Part shown: positions 12,042 through 22,692 of the stretch, piece after piece | How the letters are laid out: every line of letters starts with the position of its first letter | Numbering within the stretch: the first letter of the stretch is position 1 | Source of the DNA: Vandiemenella viatica | Lineage: Eukaryota > Arthropoda > Insecta > Orthoptera > Morabidae | DNA length: 64,000 bases | Assembly (NCBI GenBank): GCA_031002005.1 | Contig: CM061921.1 | Coordinates: 142,385,283-142,449,282, forward strand | Direction: 5' to 3' | The notes under the pieces: model-generated | Told to the model about the DNA's origin: nothing | Databases searched by the model: none | Seen by the model: the letters and a program-made list of their open reading frames with translations, nothing else | Position numbers and translations under genes: made by a program

Positions 12042-12602
12042 GACAGCAAAACGTGACCATCCATCGTGAAGCTTCGGAACACGATCGAAGGGCGTTGCCT
12101 GGCCGTAAGGTTAGGAAAGCGATCACGCTGTCGTCACGGGTGGCATGATATAAGGACACGACGTGAGATCGTGGGGTGGTTTGTCATCGCAAGAAGGTAC
12201 AACGACAGTCGGTTTGAGTATCGAACCGGGGCTTGCCGCCGCACGCCCCGCCCGCCTGGCAGCCAGTTACCACCGAACGATGATAGTGAGTGTATCAGCC
12301 GAGATTGCCTATTAGCAGCTATGGAGTTCTGTTGACGGGGAGCCACTTAAGCTGTACTAGTCGTAGCTGAGGATCAATAAACTGGAAGAGGTGTACCAAC
12401 TGGCTCTTTCGATAGAAGTTCACTCCATTTCCGTTCACTCTCCAAGCTGTTCATTAGCACCTGCTAACATCCTAGCCGGGAGGTACGACGGAGCTGCAAC
12501 GCCAGGTAAACCGACCGACAAGTAAGTTCCATCGGCCCGACACGGCGGTACAACGTACTCAGCCTTTCCTGACAAACACGTAGTGGCAAACCCGCCATTA
12601 CA
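12042..12602 (+). repeat. 3' LTR, right part
   Basis: Continues the LTR after the CR1-like insertion and ends CCATTACA, followed by the ATAA duplication at 12603-12606. It aligns with about 663-1202 and keeps a 21-base segment missing there. The AATAAA-type signal recurs near 12376. Confidence 0.9.
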
Positions 12603-12719
12603 ATAAGAATGCAAACAAGCTATCTCGGAAAGAATGAAAGCCTATTGGAACAACAAGAAGAACTCAATGAAAACTTGATTTAGTGATTTGCTTAACATCT
12701 TCCATTTATAGCGAGAATT

Positions 12720-13557
12720 CGCCAATAATAATAATAATAATTGATAAAATTACGATGGCGTGCACTCCGGTGACAATCGCTCTACACACCCATCTTTCTT
12801 CTTTCCCCTTCCAACTTACTTTTGCCCTCTACTAATTTTTACTTTAAATTCTTTCAGTGTTTCTGGTAAATTATTTGTCACTTCTCTTGGCAATTTAATC
12901 CAGTACATTACACCCTTTCCTATGAAAGAAAATTTTCCATCCCCTTATACCTGAAATCAAGTACCAGCTTGTGGTCATGGTCAACCTTACCCTTCCAAGC
13001 ACCTCTCTTAATTTTCCCACCAAAACCTTTCCATGCTTCATCTCCAGTATAAGCCTTGTACACTCACATGACTCTCTTCACCAACCTTCTATCCTCCAAT
13101 GAATCCCACTCCATCTCCTTTATCATATTAGTTACCGATTGTGTTTTGCAGTAATTTACAAACACAAATCTGGCAGCCCTCCTCTGCACCCCCTCCAACT
13201 CCTGTATTCGATACCCAAAATGTGGGTCCCAAACTACACCACCATATTCCAGCAGTGGTCTGACCAAAGTATTGTATCCCTGTTTCCTTACTTCTCTAGT
13301 GCATCCCCTCATCACTCCTTCCAACAGGTGAAGGATTTTGAAACCTATCCCTATTGCCTGTTCAATGTATTCTGCCCAGTTAAGTCAGCTATAAAATGTT
13401 ATGCCAAGGCAGTTACATTTCGAGTCTTCAATAAGTAGCTCCTTCCCCACTTTGTAATCACAATAAACCTTTAGCTTTTTATATGTGTACCTAATAAGCT
13501 GGCTCATCTTTGCATTTATCTTCATCCCATGTTGACTGACACAGTTAGTTATTCTAT
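12720..13557 (-). mobile_element. LINE-b, 3' part (C-terminus of RT and tail)
   Basis: This is the 3' end of a CR1/Rex-like LINE on the minus strand, with an (AAT)n tail at about 12722-12741. The open frame at 13064-13324 has LVRPLLEYGGVVWDPH and VQRRAARFV, the standard C-terminal block of this LINE type, and further residues can be followed to about 12800 across small frameshifts. The element continues at 26763: joining codons across 13557 and 26763 restores an uninterrupted frame (...LQGYL then NRITNC...), which shows that everything between is a later insertion. Confidence 0.75.
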
Positions 13558-15342
13558 TTCTACATCTACATTCATACTCTGCAAATCACAAACATTGTGG
13601 GTGGCAGAGGGTGGTAAGTACCAATCCTAAACCCGCCCATTCCAATCCCGAATAGTGCGAGAAAAGAAGGAATACATATAAGCATCGGTACAGCATCTTA
13701 TTTCTCTAGTCTTATCCCTCCGGTCATTGCGACCTAAATTGGTTGGCGGGAGAAGTATTTCATTGAACTCGAAATTTAGACTTTTTCGCATATTCTCCAA
13801 TAAATTCGAACGCAAGCTACGTCGTCTGTCTTCCAAACTATCCCAGCCCAATCTATGTATAAATTCTGTGACGCTTTCATAAGGGCTGTAGCAACCAGTC
13901 ATGAATCCTCTGCACCCTCTCCACTGAGTCAATCAGAACCTTGCAATACGGATCTCAAACTCCACAACAGTAATCCAGATGCGGACGCACTATTGTTCTA
14001 TACGCTATCTCCTTTGTATGAGCATTACAATTCCTCAAAATAAAACCTATGAATCGCAATTTAGAATTCGCCTTGCCTAGGACGAAGTTATGTGCATGCC
14101 CCATTTCATGTTGCTTTGTACTATGACCCCCAGATACTTCAGGGAATCATCCGTGTCACAGCTGAATTGTTTATTTTGTACTCGTGAACAAACTGATTCT
14201 TCTTGTTACTTATCCGCATTGCCTTGCACTTTTTGCAATTAAGGGTAAGCTGCCATTTACGGCACCAATCGAAAATAGCATCCAAATCGCGCTGAATTTC
14301 TAAGCAATCATCGAGCACCTTATTTCCCTATAGATCACCGCATCGTAGGCAAACAATCGCAACCAGCATTTCACGTTGTAACATAGATCGTTTATAAATA
14401 TTAAGAAAAGAATTGGACCTATTACACTTCCTAGAGGAACGCCCGAAGTAACATTTATCTTAGAAGAGGCTTCCCCGTCAACAACGACATACTGAAATCG
14501 ACCAGTTAGAAAATCACGTATCCACTCGCAAATCTGAGCCGAAATACCGTAAGCTCGAATCTTCGTTAAAAGTCGGTTGTGTGGCACAGAATCAAAAGCT
14601 TTCTGAAAATCGAAAAAAACGGCATCAACTTGCGAACCTGCATCGATAATTTTCATTATATCATGGGAAAATAGGGCCAATTGTGTTTCACACGATCTCT
14701 TCTTCCGAAATCCGTGTTGACACGGTGTAAGTAACTCGTTCTCATCTAGAAACTTCATTATGTTCTATCATATAACATGTTCCAGAATTCTGCTGCAGAC
14801 CGATGTTAGAGATATGGGTCGATAATTCCTAGGATCACTCCGATCTCCTTTCTTAAAAACGGGAATTACCTGGGCTATTTTCCAGCTAGAAGGTACTTTT
14901 CTCTCTTCTAGTGATTTACGGAATATATCTGACAGAAATGGTTCAATATCCTCCGCGTATTCAGAAAATACTCTTACCGGTATACCATCGGGACCCGGCG
15001 CTTTACCCCACTTCAGAAGTTTTAATTGCTTTACAATACCCACGCTGTCAATTTCTATCGGATCCATCTCTAATCCCACACGATGTGGTAAAGTTGTGAT
15101 GTTTTCCATGTTTTCTCGCGTGAATGAATTTTTGAAATCGGTGTTAAATACGGTAGCCATGTCGCGGCTGTCTTCAACTTCCCGTCCGTCTTTTATTAGA
15201 ATTGGCTTATTGTTCCCACTACAACTAACTTTTTTTACATAGGACCAAAATTTCTTAGGGTTTTCAGTGAGGTTCTTAGAGAGAAAATTCTCACGAAAGT
15301 TATTAAAGGCCTCACGCAACGCATTCTTAACACGTCCTCTTA
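13558..15342 (-). mobile_element. LINE-c copy 1, 3' part
   Basis: Minus-strand CR1-like LINE whose 3' end lies at 13558 with a TACATC-type terminal sequence, the same as copy 2 starting near 47626. It is interrupted at the TA at 15341-15342 by a Tc1/mariner-type element and resumes at 25558. Copy 2 at 49390-49420 shows the empty site. Confidence 0.85.
13627..15319 (-). pseudogene. LINE-c copy 1 reverse transcriptase
   Basis: Read right to left, 15319-14768 has the linker and RT start, with WGKAPGPDGIPVR, IAQVIPVFKKGD and NYRPISL. 14758-14300 has QHGFRKKRSCET, AFDSVPHNRLL and the catalytic strand, which reads FAYD instead of FADD. 13932-13627 has the C-terminal RRLGWDSLEDRR-type block. Stops or frameshifts separate the three parts and much of the segment between 14300 and 13932 is out of frame. 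The loss of one catalytic aspartate and the broken frame make it inactive. It would have copied LINE-c RNA at the nick made by its endonuclease, the coding part of which now lies at 25624-26720. Confidence 0.85.
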
Positions 15343-15505
15343 CAGGGTGTCCAGAAAAGGATTCCCTGATTTCAAAATTAAATATCTCGAAAACAAAGAT
15401 CGATAGAGGAATGCAGTAAACGGTATGTTTATCGTGACAGCTGTAAGAAGTGTATACAGCAGTTTGAAATAATAGTTACAAAAGCTGCTAACACATGGCG
15501 CTGTA
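15343..15505 (+). repeat. Left terminal inverted repeat of the Tc1/mariner-type element
   Basis: About 163 bases pair with 25395-25557 in inverse orientation with only a handful of differences, unusually long for the superfamily. Confidence 0.9.
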
Positions 15506-15609
15506 ATCGCCATACATAATGCCTAAATAGTGATCCGAAGCTCAGGGCGATCAGTTCCACCATTGAAACGTGAAAGGAGGTTATCGTACCGAAGGAAGAG
15601 TTTAAAACC

Positions 15610-16695
15610 ATGTACACCATTGAATAACGCGTTTATCTGGTGCTAGAGTACCACAGGTTAGAAGAGAGTCCTACGGCAACACGGTGAAGTTTTCAAGTAC
15701 GATTTAATGTTCCAAAAGGACCCGATGCGAAAACCATTCGTACGCTCTTCACAAAATTTCAACGAACAGGCGGCGTAACTGATGATCTAGTGGGGCATGT
15801 TGGCCGCAAGCCAACCGCAGTTACGCCTGAAAATATCGCCACAGTGTCCTCTAACGTTATTCAGCGAAATCCAATATCATCCGTCCGTAGAATTACATCG
15901 GAGACTGGTTTGAAGCGTTCCAGCACGCAGAAAATACTGCGAAAGAGCCTACACATGTTTCCATTCAAAATTCAAACGCACCAGGCCATACCCGGACGAG
16001 CTGTGCAACAAAGGGTTGCCTTTGCTACTCAGATGCTTACAATGATTGATAGTGAAGTATTTGATGTTGGCTGCATCTGGTTTACAGATGAAGCACATTT
16101 CCACCTGAATGGCTACGTGAATAAGCAGAACTGGCGATTTTGGGGTTCAGAAAAGCCATATTGGTGTGAAGCGAAACCCCTGTATTCTCCTAAAGTTACT
16201 GTGTGGGCTGCAGTATGCAGCAGAGGCATTGTTGGTCCTTTTTTCATTCGAGAAACGATCACTGGTGCACATTACGTTGCAATTTTGGAACAATTTGTCG
16301 CCACACGGCAAGCGTTAGAGGATCGACCAGGTACTGAATGGTTTATGCAAGATGGGGCCCGACCACATCGGACCGAACAAGTATTTCGCTTTCTTGAGGA
16401 ATACTTCGGGAATCGAGTCATTGCTTTGGGATATCCCGAATTTACTGGTGCAGGCATGGATTGGCCTCCATATTCGCCGGATGTGACTCCCTGTGACTTT
16501 TTTTTGTGGGGCACAGTGAAAGACATGGTCTACCCGAAGCATCCCGCCACGCTGGACGAGCTGGAATCGGCGATCTCTGCGGCATGTGAATCCATTTCGG
16601 TCGAGACACTACGAAATGTGATGGCGAATTTCATTCTTCGTTTGTGCCACCTCTGTAGTGCCAATGGTGAACATTTTGAAAACATTGTGATGTGA
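15610..16695 (+). pseudogene. Tc1/mariner-superfamily transposase (DDD type, long spacer)
   Basis: From the ATG at 15610 the frame would give 361 codons but has in-frame stops at codons 6 (TAA) and 26 (TGA). The open part from 15790 has 301 codons. The N-terminal half has a helix-turn-helix region with KTIRTLFTKFQRTG. The catalytic block shows FTDEAHFHLNG (first Asp, residue 100 of the open part), FMQDGARPH (second Asp, 188) and PPYSPDVTPCDFFLWG (third Asp, about 236), leaving about 47 residues between the last two. That spacing is longer than the DD34, DD37 and DD41 groups I know. The enzyme would cut at its TIRs and insert at TA. The stop codon overlaps the 16-bp duplication left by the PLE insertion. 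Confidence 0.85.
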
Positions 16696-16748
16696 TTGAA
16701 ATAAATGACTCTCGGTTTTTCTGCCGGTTAATATATTTATTTGGATCT

Positions 16749-16795
16749 TTTAACGACGTTTCGGCAACTGCCATCGTTGCCTTCATCAGGTTAAA
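16749..16795 (-). ncRNA. Minimal type I hammerhead ribozyme motif, left PLE end
   Basis: On the minus strand: stem I strand TTTAAC, core CTGATGA, stem II GGCAAC/GTTGCC around a 7-base loop, core GAAA, then C and the cleavage triplet GTC, then GTTAAA, which pairs perfectly with TTTAAC. Stem III would be only AC/GU without a loop, as in the minimal PLE hammerheads thought to act as dimers. All invariant core bases are present. It would self-cleave the element transcript after GUC. Confidence 0.85.
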
Positions 16796-16834
16796 TAACA
16801 CTTGCAAGGACAAGACACGACTGACACTCGCGAG

Positions 16835-17509
16835 AGAGAGCTCGTTTGTTCTCCCTGAGCCCTTGAGCTCAGAAATTCATTATAGAAGTACTTGCCTTAT
16901 TGGCATCACCTTCTTCTTTACAAGACTGGATGTGCTTTTTTTTTCAGTTGGTGTTTTCTTTTCTTTTGAGCCATAGGTTCGACTTTTTTTTTCCTTTTTT
17001 TTAATTTTTTTTAAATTTTTTTTTTAATTTTTTTTTTATTTTTTCTTCTTATATATATATGTATATATTCCCCTTCCCTCGCGTCCACACACACTCCGAT
17101 ATATCTTGGCTAACACTCACCCGTACCCTCTTAAGCTCTAACATATTTTACTTAGGTTCTAACATTGTACACACAAATTTTTTGGTTTATGTGCATTGAC
17201 ATGTTTTAGTTTATATATGTAGCACATGTTATCTCGCTTACAAATATTTACTCACATTCACACTCATACACATTCATACACACACGCACCCATACACTCT
17301 TCCAAGTGGCGTACATTTTTGTTCGGTTACGAATACAGTTTTGATTTGTAACTGGAGTGCACATATGGTTTTTATCTTCACTTACAACTTTTTTGATTTT
17401 GATTAACAATTACTCCATTCTCATATACGGTTATGGAAAAATACTATTATTATCTTACAGACACATACTGTCGTGTTAGGGCATTTACTCATTTAATCAC
17501 TCCATTAAA
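16835..17509 (-). other. 3' untranslated region of Jockey-1
   Basis: Non-coding. On the plus strand it shows T-rich runs at about 16970-17045, a TA repeat near 17052-17068 and CA-rich sequence at about 17255-17300. No gene seen. Confidence 0.6.
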
Positions 17510-20206
17510 TTACTGCGTTAGTAGGCTGAGTGGCCTCTTGTGTGGCCCTTGGTCAGGATCATACTGGGCGAGTGTTCTGATCAGGCGGTTGTCACTTTCT
17601 TGTGCTTTCGTGTAGAAAGCTCTAGCCGCTTGTTTGTGCCGCTCTTGGAGTTTCGGCATTCCCGCCGCGACGTGCAGTTCTTCAGTCGGGAACCGGAGGG
17701 GCAGGTGCAGCGCTCTCTTCAGAGCTCTGTTCTGCAGACGTTGTAGGCGGCCGATGTGTGAGTTGGCTGCATACGCCCAGACTGGTGCGGCGTACTCCAT
17801 TATCGGCCTCACTAGCGCCTGGTAGATGTGGAGGCCACATGTTGGGGGGAGCGTGCTATTGTGGTTTAGCACCGGGTAGAGCGCTCCCAGTCTCTGCTGA
17901 ACTTTTCGACGCGTGTCCTCCACGTGCGGCTTCCACGTCAGTTTAGTGTCCAGGGTTACACCCAGGTATTTTGCCCTTGTTACCCATGGGATGTTTTCAC
18001 CGAAGAGTTTGAGCATCGGCTGTTCCTGCTTGCGCCTCCGCGTGAGCATGATGGCTTGGCTCTTTGCGGCATTTATTTTTATCCTCCACATGGTTGCCCA
18101 TTCCTCTATATCGTCGAGTGACGCCTGAAGGCGTCGGACGACCAGCGTTGGGCAGCGCGACGTAGCGAACACGCCAGTGTCGTTGGCGTATAGAGCCGTG
18201 CTGGCTTGTTGCCTCATAGGCAGGTCGGCCGTGTATATGGTGTACAGCACGGGGCCAAGCACACTGCCCTGTGGGACACCGGCGCGGATGCATCTTTTTG
18301 TTGAGCAGTCGTTTCCCACCTTCACAGAGAATGGACGCTGGCTTAGGTAGCTCTCGATTATCTTTAGATAGGAGCCCGGCACGCCGAGAGTTGCCATTTT
18401 GTACAGCAGGCCTTCATGCCAGACCGTATCGAACGCTTTTGCCACATCCAGGAGTACCACTCCACAGTAGTCCCTGCAGTTGAAGGCGGATGTCGCCTCT
18501 TCTACGACACGCAGCAGCTGGTGAGTAGTGGAATGACCAGGCCTGAAGCCGTGTTGCTCTGCTGGGATAATTTCTCCTTCCTGGATGTGCCGCTGGAGGC
18601 GCGTCAGCAAAAGGCGTTCGAAGACTTTGCTGATGTTTGGCAGAAGGCTTATTGGTCTGTAGTTTTGGGGAACTGATGTGTCCTTGCCAGCTTTTGGAAT
18701 AGCAACGATCTCCGCATGTTTCCAAGCCGACGGGAAGACTCTTCGCCGGACGATGTTGTTGAAAATTGTAACCAGCTTCAGGACGGTTTCAGCTGGGAGG
18801 TTTTTGAGGACTCTGTTTGTTATGCCGTCGTGACCAGGCGCCTTGTCTGGTGGGAGCTTGGCCACAACTTTGCGGAATTCAGTGGCAGTAAATGGTTCAA
18901 TTTCGCCCTCCTCTGCCTCTCCGTTTTCTTCTGTCATATATCGCTGCAGGTGGTCCTTGACTGTCCTTATATGCTCCTCGTCGCTTGGGTTGTCGATGGG
19001 CCTGAAGTTTGCCTCAAAGGCGTCGGCGAGGCAGTTTGCCTTGTCTATAGGCTTGCAGACAAGACCGTTTTTTCCATGTAGAGGTGGGATTCGATTTCTC
19101 TTTTTGGTGAACTGCTTCGTTTGTTTCCAGGCCGACCCATCCTCTACATGTAGTGTGGAGACTCTATTGGCCCATTCCTGGTTTCGGTGGTCCTGGATGC
19201 GTGCTTTTATGTCCCGAATTAGGCGGTTTAGGTGGCGGCGGTCTTCAGGCCTCCTCGTCTCCTGCCAGGTGTGGGATGCTCTATTTTTTGTTGTTATCAG
19301 ATCAAGGATCTCAGCCGGGAGTTGTTGCTGTTTGGTTTCACTCTGTAGGACTGGAGCTGATGTGTCGGCTGCTTCCTTTATCTGATCTGTGAGTAACTGG
19401 AGGGCTGTCACTGGGTCTTCGTCGTCGTCAGCTCTCTGCTGCTGTTCGTGAGGGTCCGTGGATAGTAGATTTCTAAAGCGAGGCCAATCCGCTTTCTTGT
19501 AGTTCCGCATCGTTTCTTCGGATCTGCCGGCTATCGTGTCGCGTGTTTCCACGATGACAGGTTTGTGGTCCGATGATAGGCGGTTTGCGGTCCTGGCCTC
19601 GAGGAATCCAGGAAACCCTCGGGTGATGGCTATATCTAGAACATCTCCTCTGTGTCTATGGTTTCGGGGTGTGTACGTAGATACGTCAGGGGCAATTACA
19701 GCACAGTTGTTGTTATTGCAGGCCCTCAGGAGTCTCCTGCCGCTGATGGTAGTGACCCTGCTATTCCAGGATTAATGTTTTGAATTTAAGTCCCCGGCAA
19801 CAAGCAGTTTTCCGCGGATGGTCAGAAGAGCTGTTAGATCATCCTCATCAATGTGACTACCGGGAGGATGGTAAACAGCAATGACGGTGATTGGCCCGTC
19901 GCTGGTTTCGATCACCACCGCGGTTGCCTCGATGGTTGTCATTGCAGGCAGCACTATTTCATAGTGTGGTATGGACGAGCGCACAAGGATCGCTGTTCCA
20001 CCCCCTGCTGTGGGTCGATCTTTTCGGTATGTGCGATAATTTTGTGCTGTCAGCTTGATCCCTGGTTTCAAATGTGTTTCACATACAAGCGAAACGTCGA
20101 TGCCCTCGTCATTGAGAAATTGCCGCAGTTCTCCCTGCTGCCTGAAGACGCCGTTTGCGTTCCATAAACAGAACGTGAGACTGTTTACTTGTCTATGTCT
20201 GTTCAT
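17510..20206 (-). pseudogene. Jockey-1 ORF2: APE endonuclease and reverse transcriptase
   Basis: The frame from ATG at 20206 to 17510 spans 899 codons and is open except for one in-frame TAA at 19772-19774, just after GDLNSKH. The endonuclease shows LWNANGV near the start, ETHLKPG, GDLNSKH, WNSRVT and SDHKPVIV. The RT has APGHDGITNRVLK, NYRPISLLPNISKVFERLL, AFDTVWHEGLL, AGVPQGSVLGP and a catalytic strand reading YANDTGV, where the first Asp of the canonical YADD is kept and the second is Asn. The Jockey-type C-terminal block (LVRPIMEYAAPVW) follows. The nonsense codon and the Asp-to-Asn change both predict loss of function. It lies 25 bases downstream of ORF1, as is usual in Jockey LINEs. Confidence 0.9.
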
Positions 20207-20231
20207 GGTTGGCTTCGGTACTTGCTGTGGT

Positions 20232-22645
20232 TTATTTGATTGCCTCCAGGAGCTGCTGCGGCAGGCTTTCTAACCTGGAAACCAATGACGTTATGTGCGT
20301 CATGATATCGGCGAGTGCTTGTAGGACACTGGTCATTTGTAGGGGCTCTGTGCTTTCTTCAGCCATGATCTGTGCAGTTGAGTGTTGTGATGTGGTATCG
20401 CTGCTTGGTTTTGACGGGGACTTTCTTTCTTCCGTGTTCCGAGCGGCGCTTGTTTGCGGGGTTGTTGGCCTCTGTTTGTTGTGTACACGTCCAAGTGGTG
20501 GTTTTTTCTGTTGCGGCTGCTCTCGGTCACGCTGTCTGCCTGCAGCCTGCTTTGCTGTAGGGCATCCCCTCCAGCTCGCCACGTGGTTGCCACTGCAGTT
20601 TGCGCATTTAGGATCTCCCTCCCCCTTTTGGAGTTTGCATGTGTTAGAGCTGTGGAAGCCACTGCATTTAACGCACCTATGCGGCATGTTGCAGTGCTTC
20701 TGCACATGTCCATAGGATTGACACCAATGACACTGAGGTGGACCCCGGCTAGCTCTCATCTTTTCTACACCAACCGACAGTCCCAAGAGTCGTTGCAGCT
20801 GATAGATGGTTCGGTTCTCGGGACTGTCGTCGAGGGTGATGGCGAAGAGCGGCATAACTAAGTTCGTACCTGGCTTCCTCATCTGGGCGACGGATCGAGC
20901 TTTGAAACCGAGATCATCCAGCTCGGTTTTTATGTCCTCTGGCGCAAAGGTGACTGGTGCACCCCTCAGGACAACTTTCAGCTCTTTGGTCGATGTGGAA
21001 GAGAAGGTAAAAAAGTTGATATTTTCACTTCGCAGGCCTTCTACTACCGCCGTGTAGTCTTCCATAGAGAAGACCTTGACTTTGTACCTGTTTCCGTCCT
21101 GTGCGTCCACGGTTATATCTCTCTGGCATCTTGACCGCATTGATTTGTGCAGTTTCATATAGGACCCATCGTAGGAGATAATTAGTGGTGGGATGGCATT
21201 GCTGTATCTGGGACGTGTGGCCTCGTCCCTCTTCCTTTCCTCAGCTGACAGGCCACTGAAACGGTTTGTTGTTGCAGTTTCAGGGAGGTTAATGTCCTGT
21301 CGTATAATTCGACAAGTCTTTCGAGCGAGCTGAAAACCCTCTTCGTCTTGCATATTTGTTATCTCTGACGTGGTTCTTTCAGGTGACGGACGATTTTTCT
21401 TATTGTTTACTGTAGCTCTTCTAGAAACTGGCTTCCTTACTTGTTGTTTCTTCGTTTCGTTTCCAGATGGGTTTTTTGTTTTGTATGAGACGATGTTACC
21501 GCCATTCGTTCGTCCCGCGGTTTTGTTTTTCCGTTGAAACGTCGTCAAACCGTGCACTGTCGGCTTGGCGTTGGTGTCATCATTTCGTGGCAACGAGGAT
21601 GCGCGAGATTTTGTCTGTCTTTTCTTGACAAACAGTTCACTTAGCGTTACCTCCTCGCCTCTGATGTCGGGAAGCGACCGCAAGGAGCACAACGGTCTAT
21701 CCAGCATAACATTATCCACAACAGGAGGTTCACAATGAGGCAACGCTGGGCTAAATGAAACGATACCACTCACCTCATTTATGGGGCAGCACAAGGAAGT
21801 ACTCACTGCTGTGCTTACGTCACCGTCACCGGGCACCGGTGACGACTGGCCCGGAATGGTCGGAGCTGCCTGTTGCACCTGAGTGCTGTCATAGCCGGCA
21901 GCCGAGAATTCCGGGTCCGGGCGCTCTGCTCCTTGGAGAGAGCGGTGCGGGGTGATCCGCGCCTCGCTGGTGCCCAGCGAGTTCTGTAGCTCTGCGCTGC
22001 CGTCGACCCTGAGATGGGGCGGCTCCCCTCCACTGGTCCACTCCCCTTCGCTCGGACAGCTGGGCGCTGCCTCCCCTTTCTCCGCGGAATGGACTGCTCC
22101 TGGGGTGGACTCCCCTTCAGGCTGCAAGTGGACTGCTCCTTGGAATGCGGCACGCGGAACACTGGCGCGGCAGAGCAGATATTTTTGTTGTCGCCCGACG
22201 CGGTTGCAAAATTATTCTCGTAATTGGGCGGGGACTCTGGTCGATCAGGTACCATCACAGTAGCCTTCTTCTTTTTCTCTTGCTTCTGTTCCGGCGGGCT
22301 GATGGCAGTGTCTGCATTTCTTTTCGCGGATCTCGTTCTTATTCGAATCTCTCTCGGAGTTTTACTGTTTGTTACTGAGGCCGCTTCTTGCCCGGCACGT
22401 GAAATAGTCACTGGGGAAGTACGACCGCACTCTTCACCCTCACTGACGCATTCGGAACTACTGCGTCGAATAGCGTTGCTAATTAAGAGAGCTATTTTCC
22501 TCTTTGCTTCGGGAGTACTCAACGACTTTATGATTTCATCCGAGTTCATGCCAATAGTGTTTTCCCGATCAAGCGAACGCGAACGCGAACCGGTTTGTAC
22601 ACATTTAGGCGTTAATTCCGTAAAGTGCGTTGCAAGATGAGCCAT
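20232..22645 (-). pseudogene. Jockey-1 ORF1: Gag-like nucleic-acid-binding protein with three zinc knuckles
   Basis: Starts at ATG 22645 in a GCCATGG context, runs in one frame to about 21815-22130, and continues after a frameshift in the frame that ends at 20232; together about 800 codons. The N-terminal half is basic and low-complexity. The region around VVLRGAPVTFAPEDI and VAQMRKPGT matches the PRE_C2HC domain of Jockey ORF1 proteins. Three knuckles follow: CHWCQSYGHVQKHC (CX2CX4HX4C), CVKCSGFHSSNTC and CANCSGNHVASWRGC. The C-terminal leucine-rich tail (about 20235-20330) may form a coiled coil. It would coat the element RNA and direct it to chromosomes. The frameshift breaks it. Confidence 0.85.
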
Positions 22646-22692
22646 GGCTCCTCACTGTGCGAATGCTTACTCGGAACTCTGACACTCGCGAG

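Larger units (their letters stand above)
453..12602 (+). mobile_element. Ty3/gypsy-like LTR retrotransposon, pol-less, with a LINE in its 3' LTR
   Basis: Two direct copies of one LTR bound this element, at 453-about 1202 and at 6881-7090 plus 12042-12602. The LTR begins TGTAATGG and the 3' copy ends CCATTACA, a perfect 8-bp inverted terminus. ATAA flanks both ends (449-452 and 12603-12606), a 4-bp duplication typical of gypsy elements. A gag-like frame follows the 5' LTR and a purine tract precedes the 3' LTR. The first 210 bases of the two LTRs differ at nine positions by eye, so the insertion is not very old. The 5.7 kb internal region has no recognisable protease, reverse transcriptase, RNase H or integrase, so this copy could not move by itself. 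Confidence 0.85.
16835..22678 (-). mobile_element. Jockey-1, Jockey-clade LINE
   Basis: Flanked by CTGACACTCGCGAG at 16821-16834 and 22679-22692, which also occurs once in the uninterrupted PLE copy (inverse of 25153-25166). ORF1 starts 34 bases inside the 5' end and ORF2 follows after 25 bases. Base composition is much richer in GC than the surroundings. The 3' UTR (16835-17509) has long A-rich runs (T-rich on the plus strand, about 16930-17045), but the extreme 3' end lacks a poly(A) tail. Confidence 0.8.
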
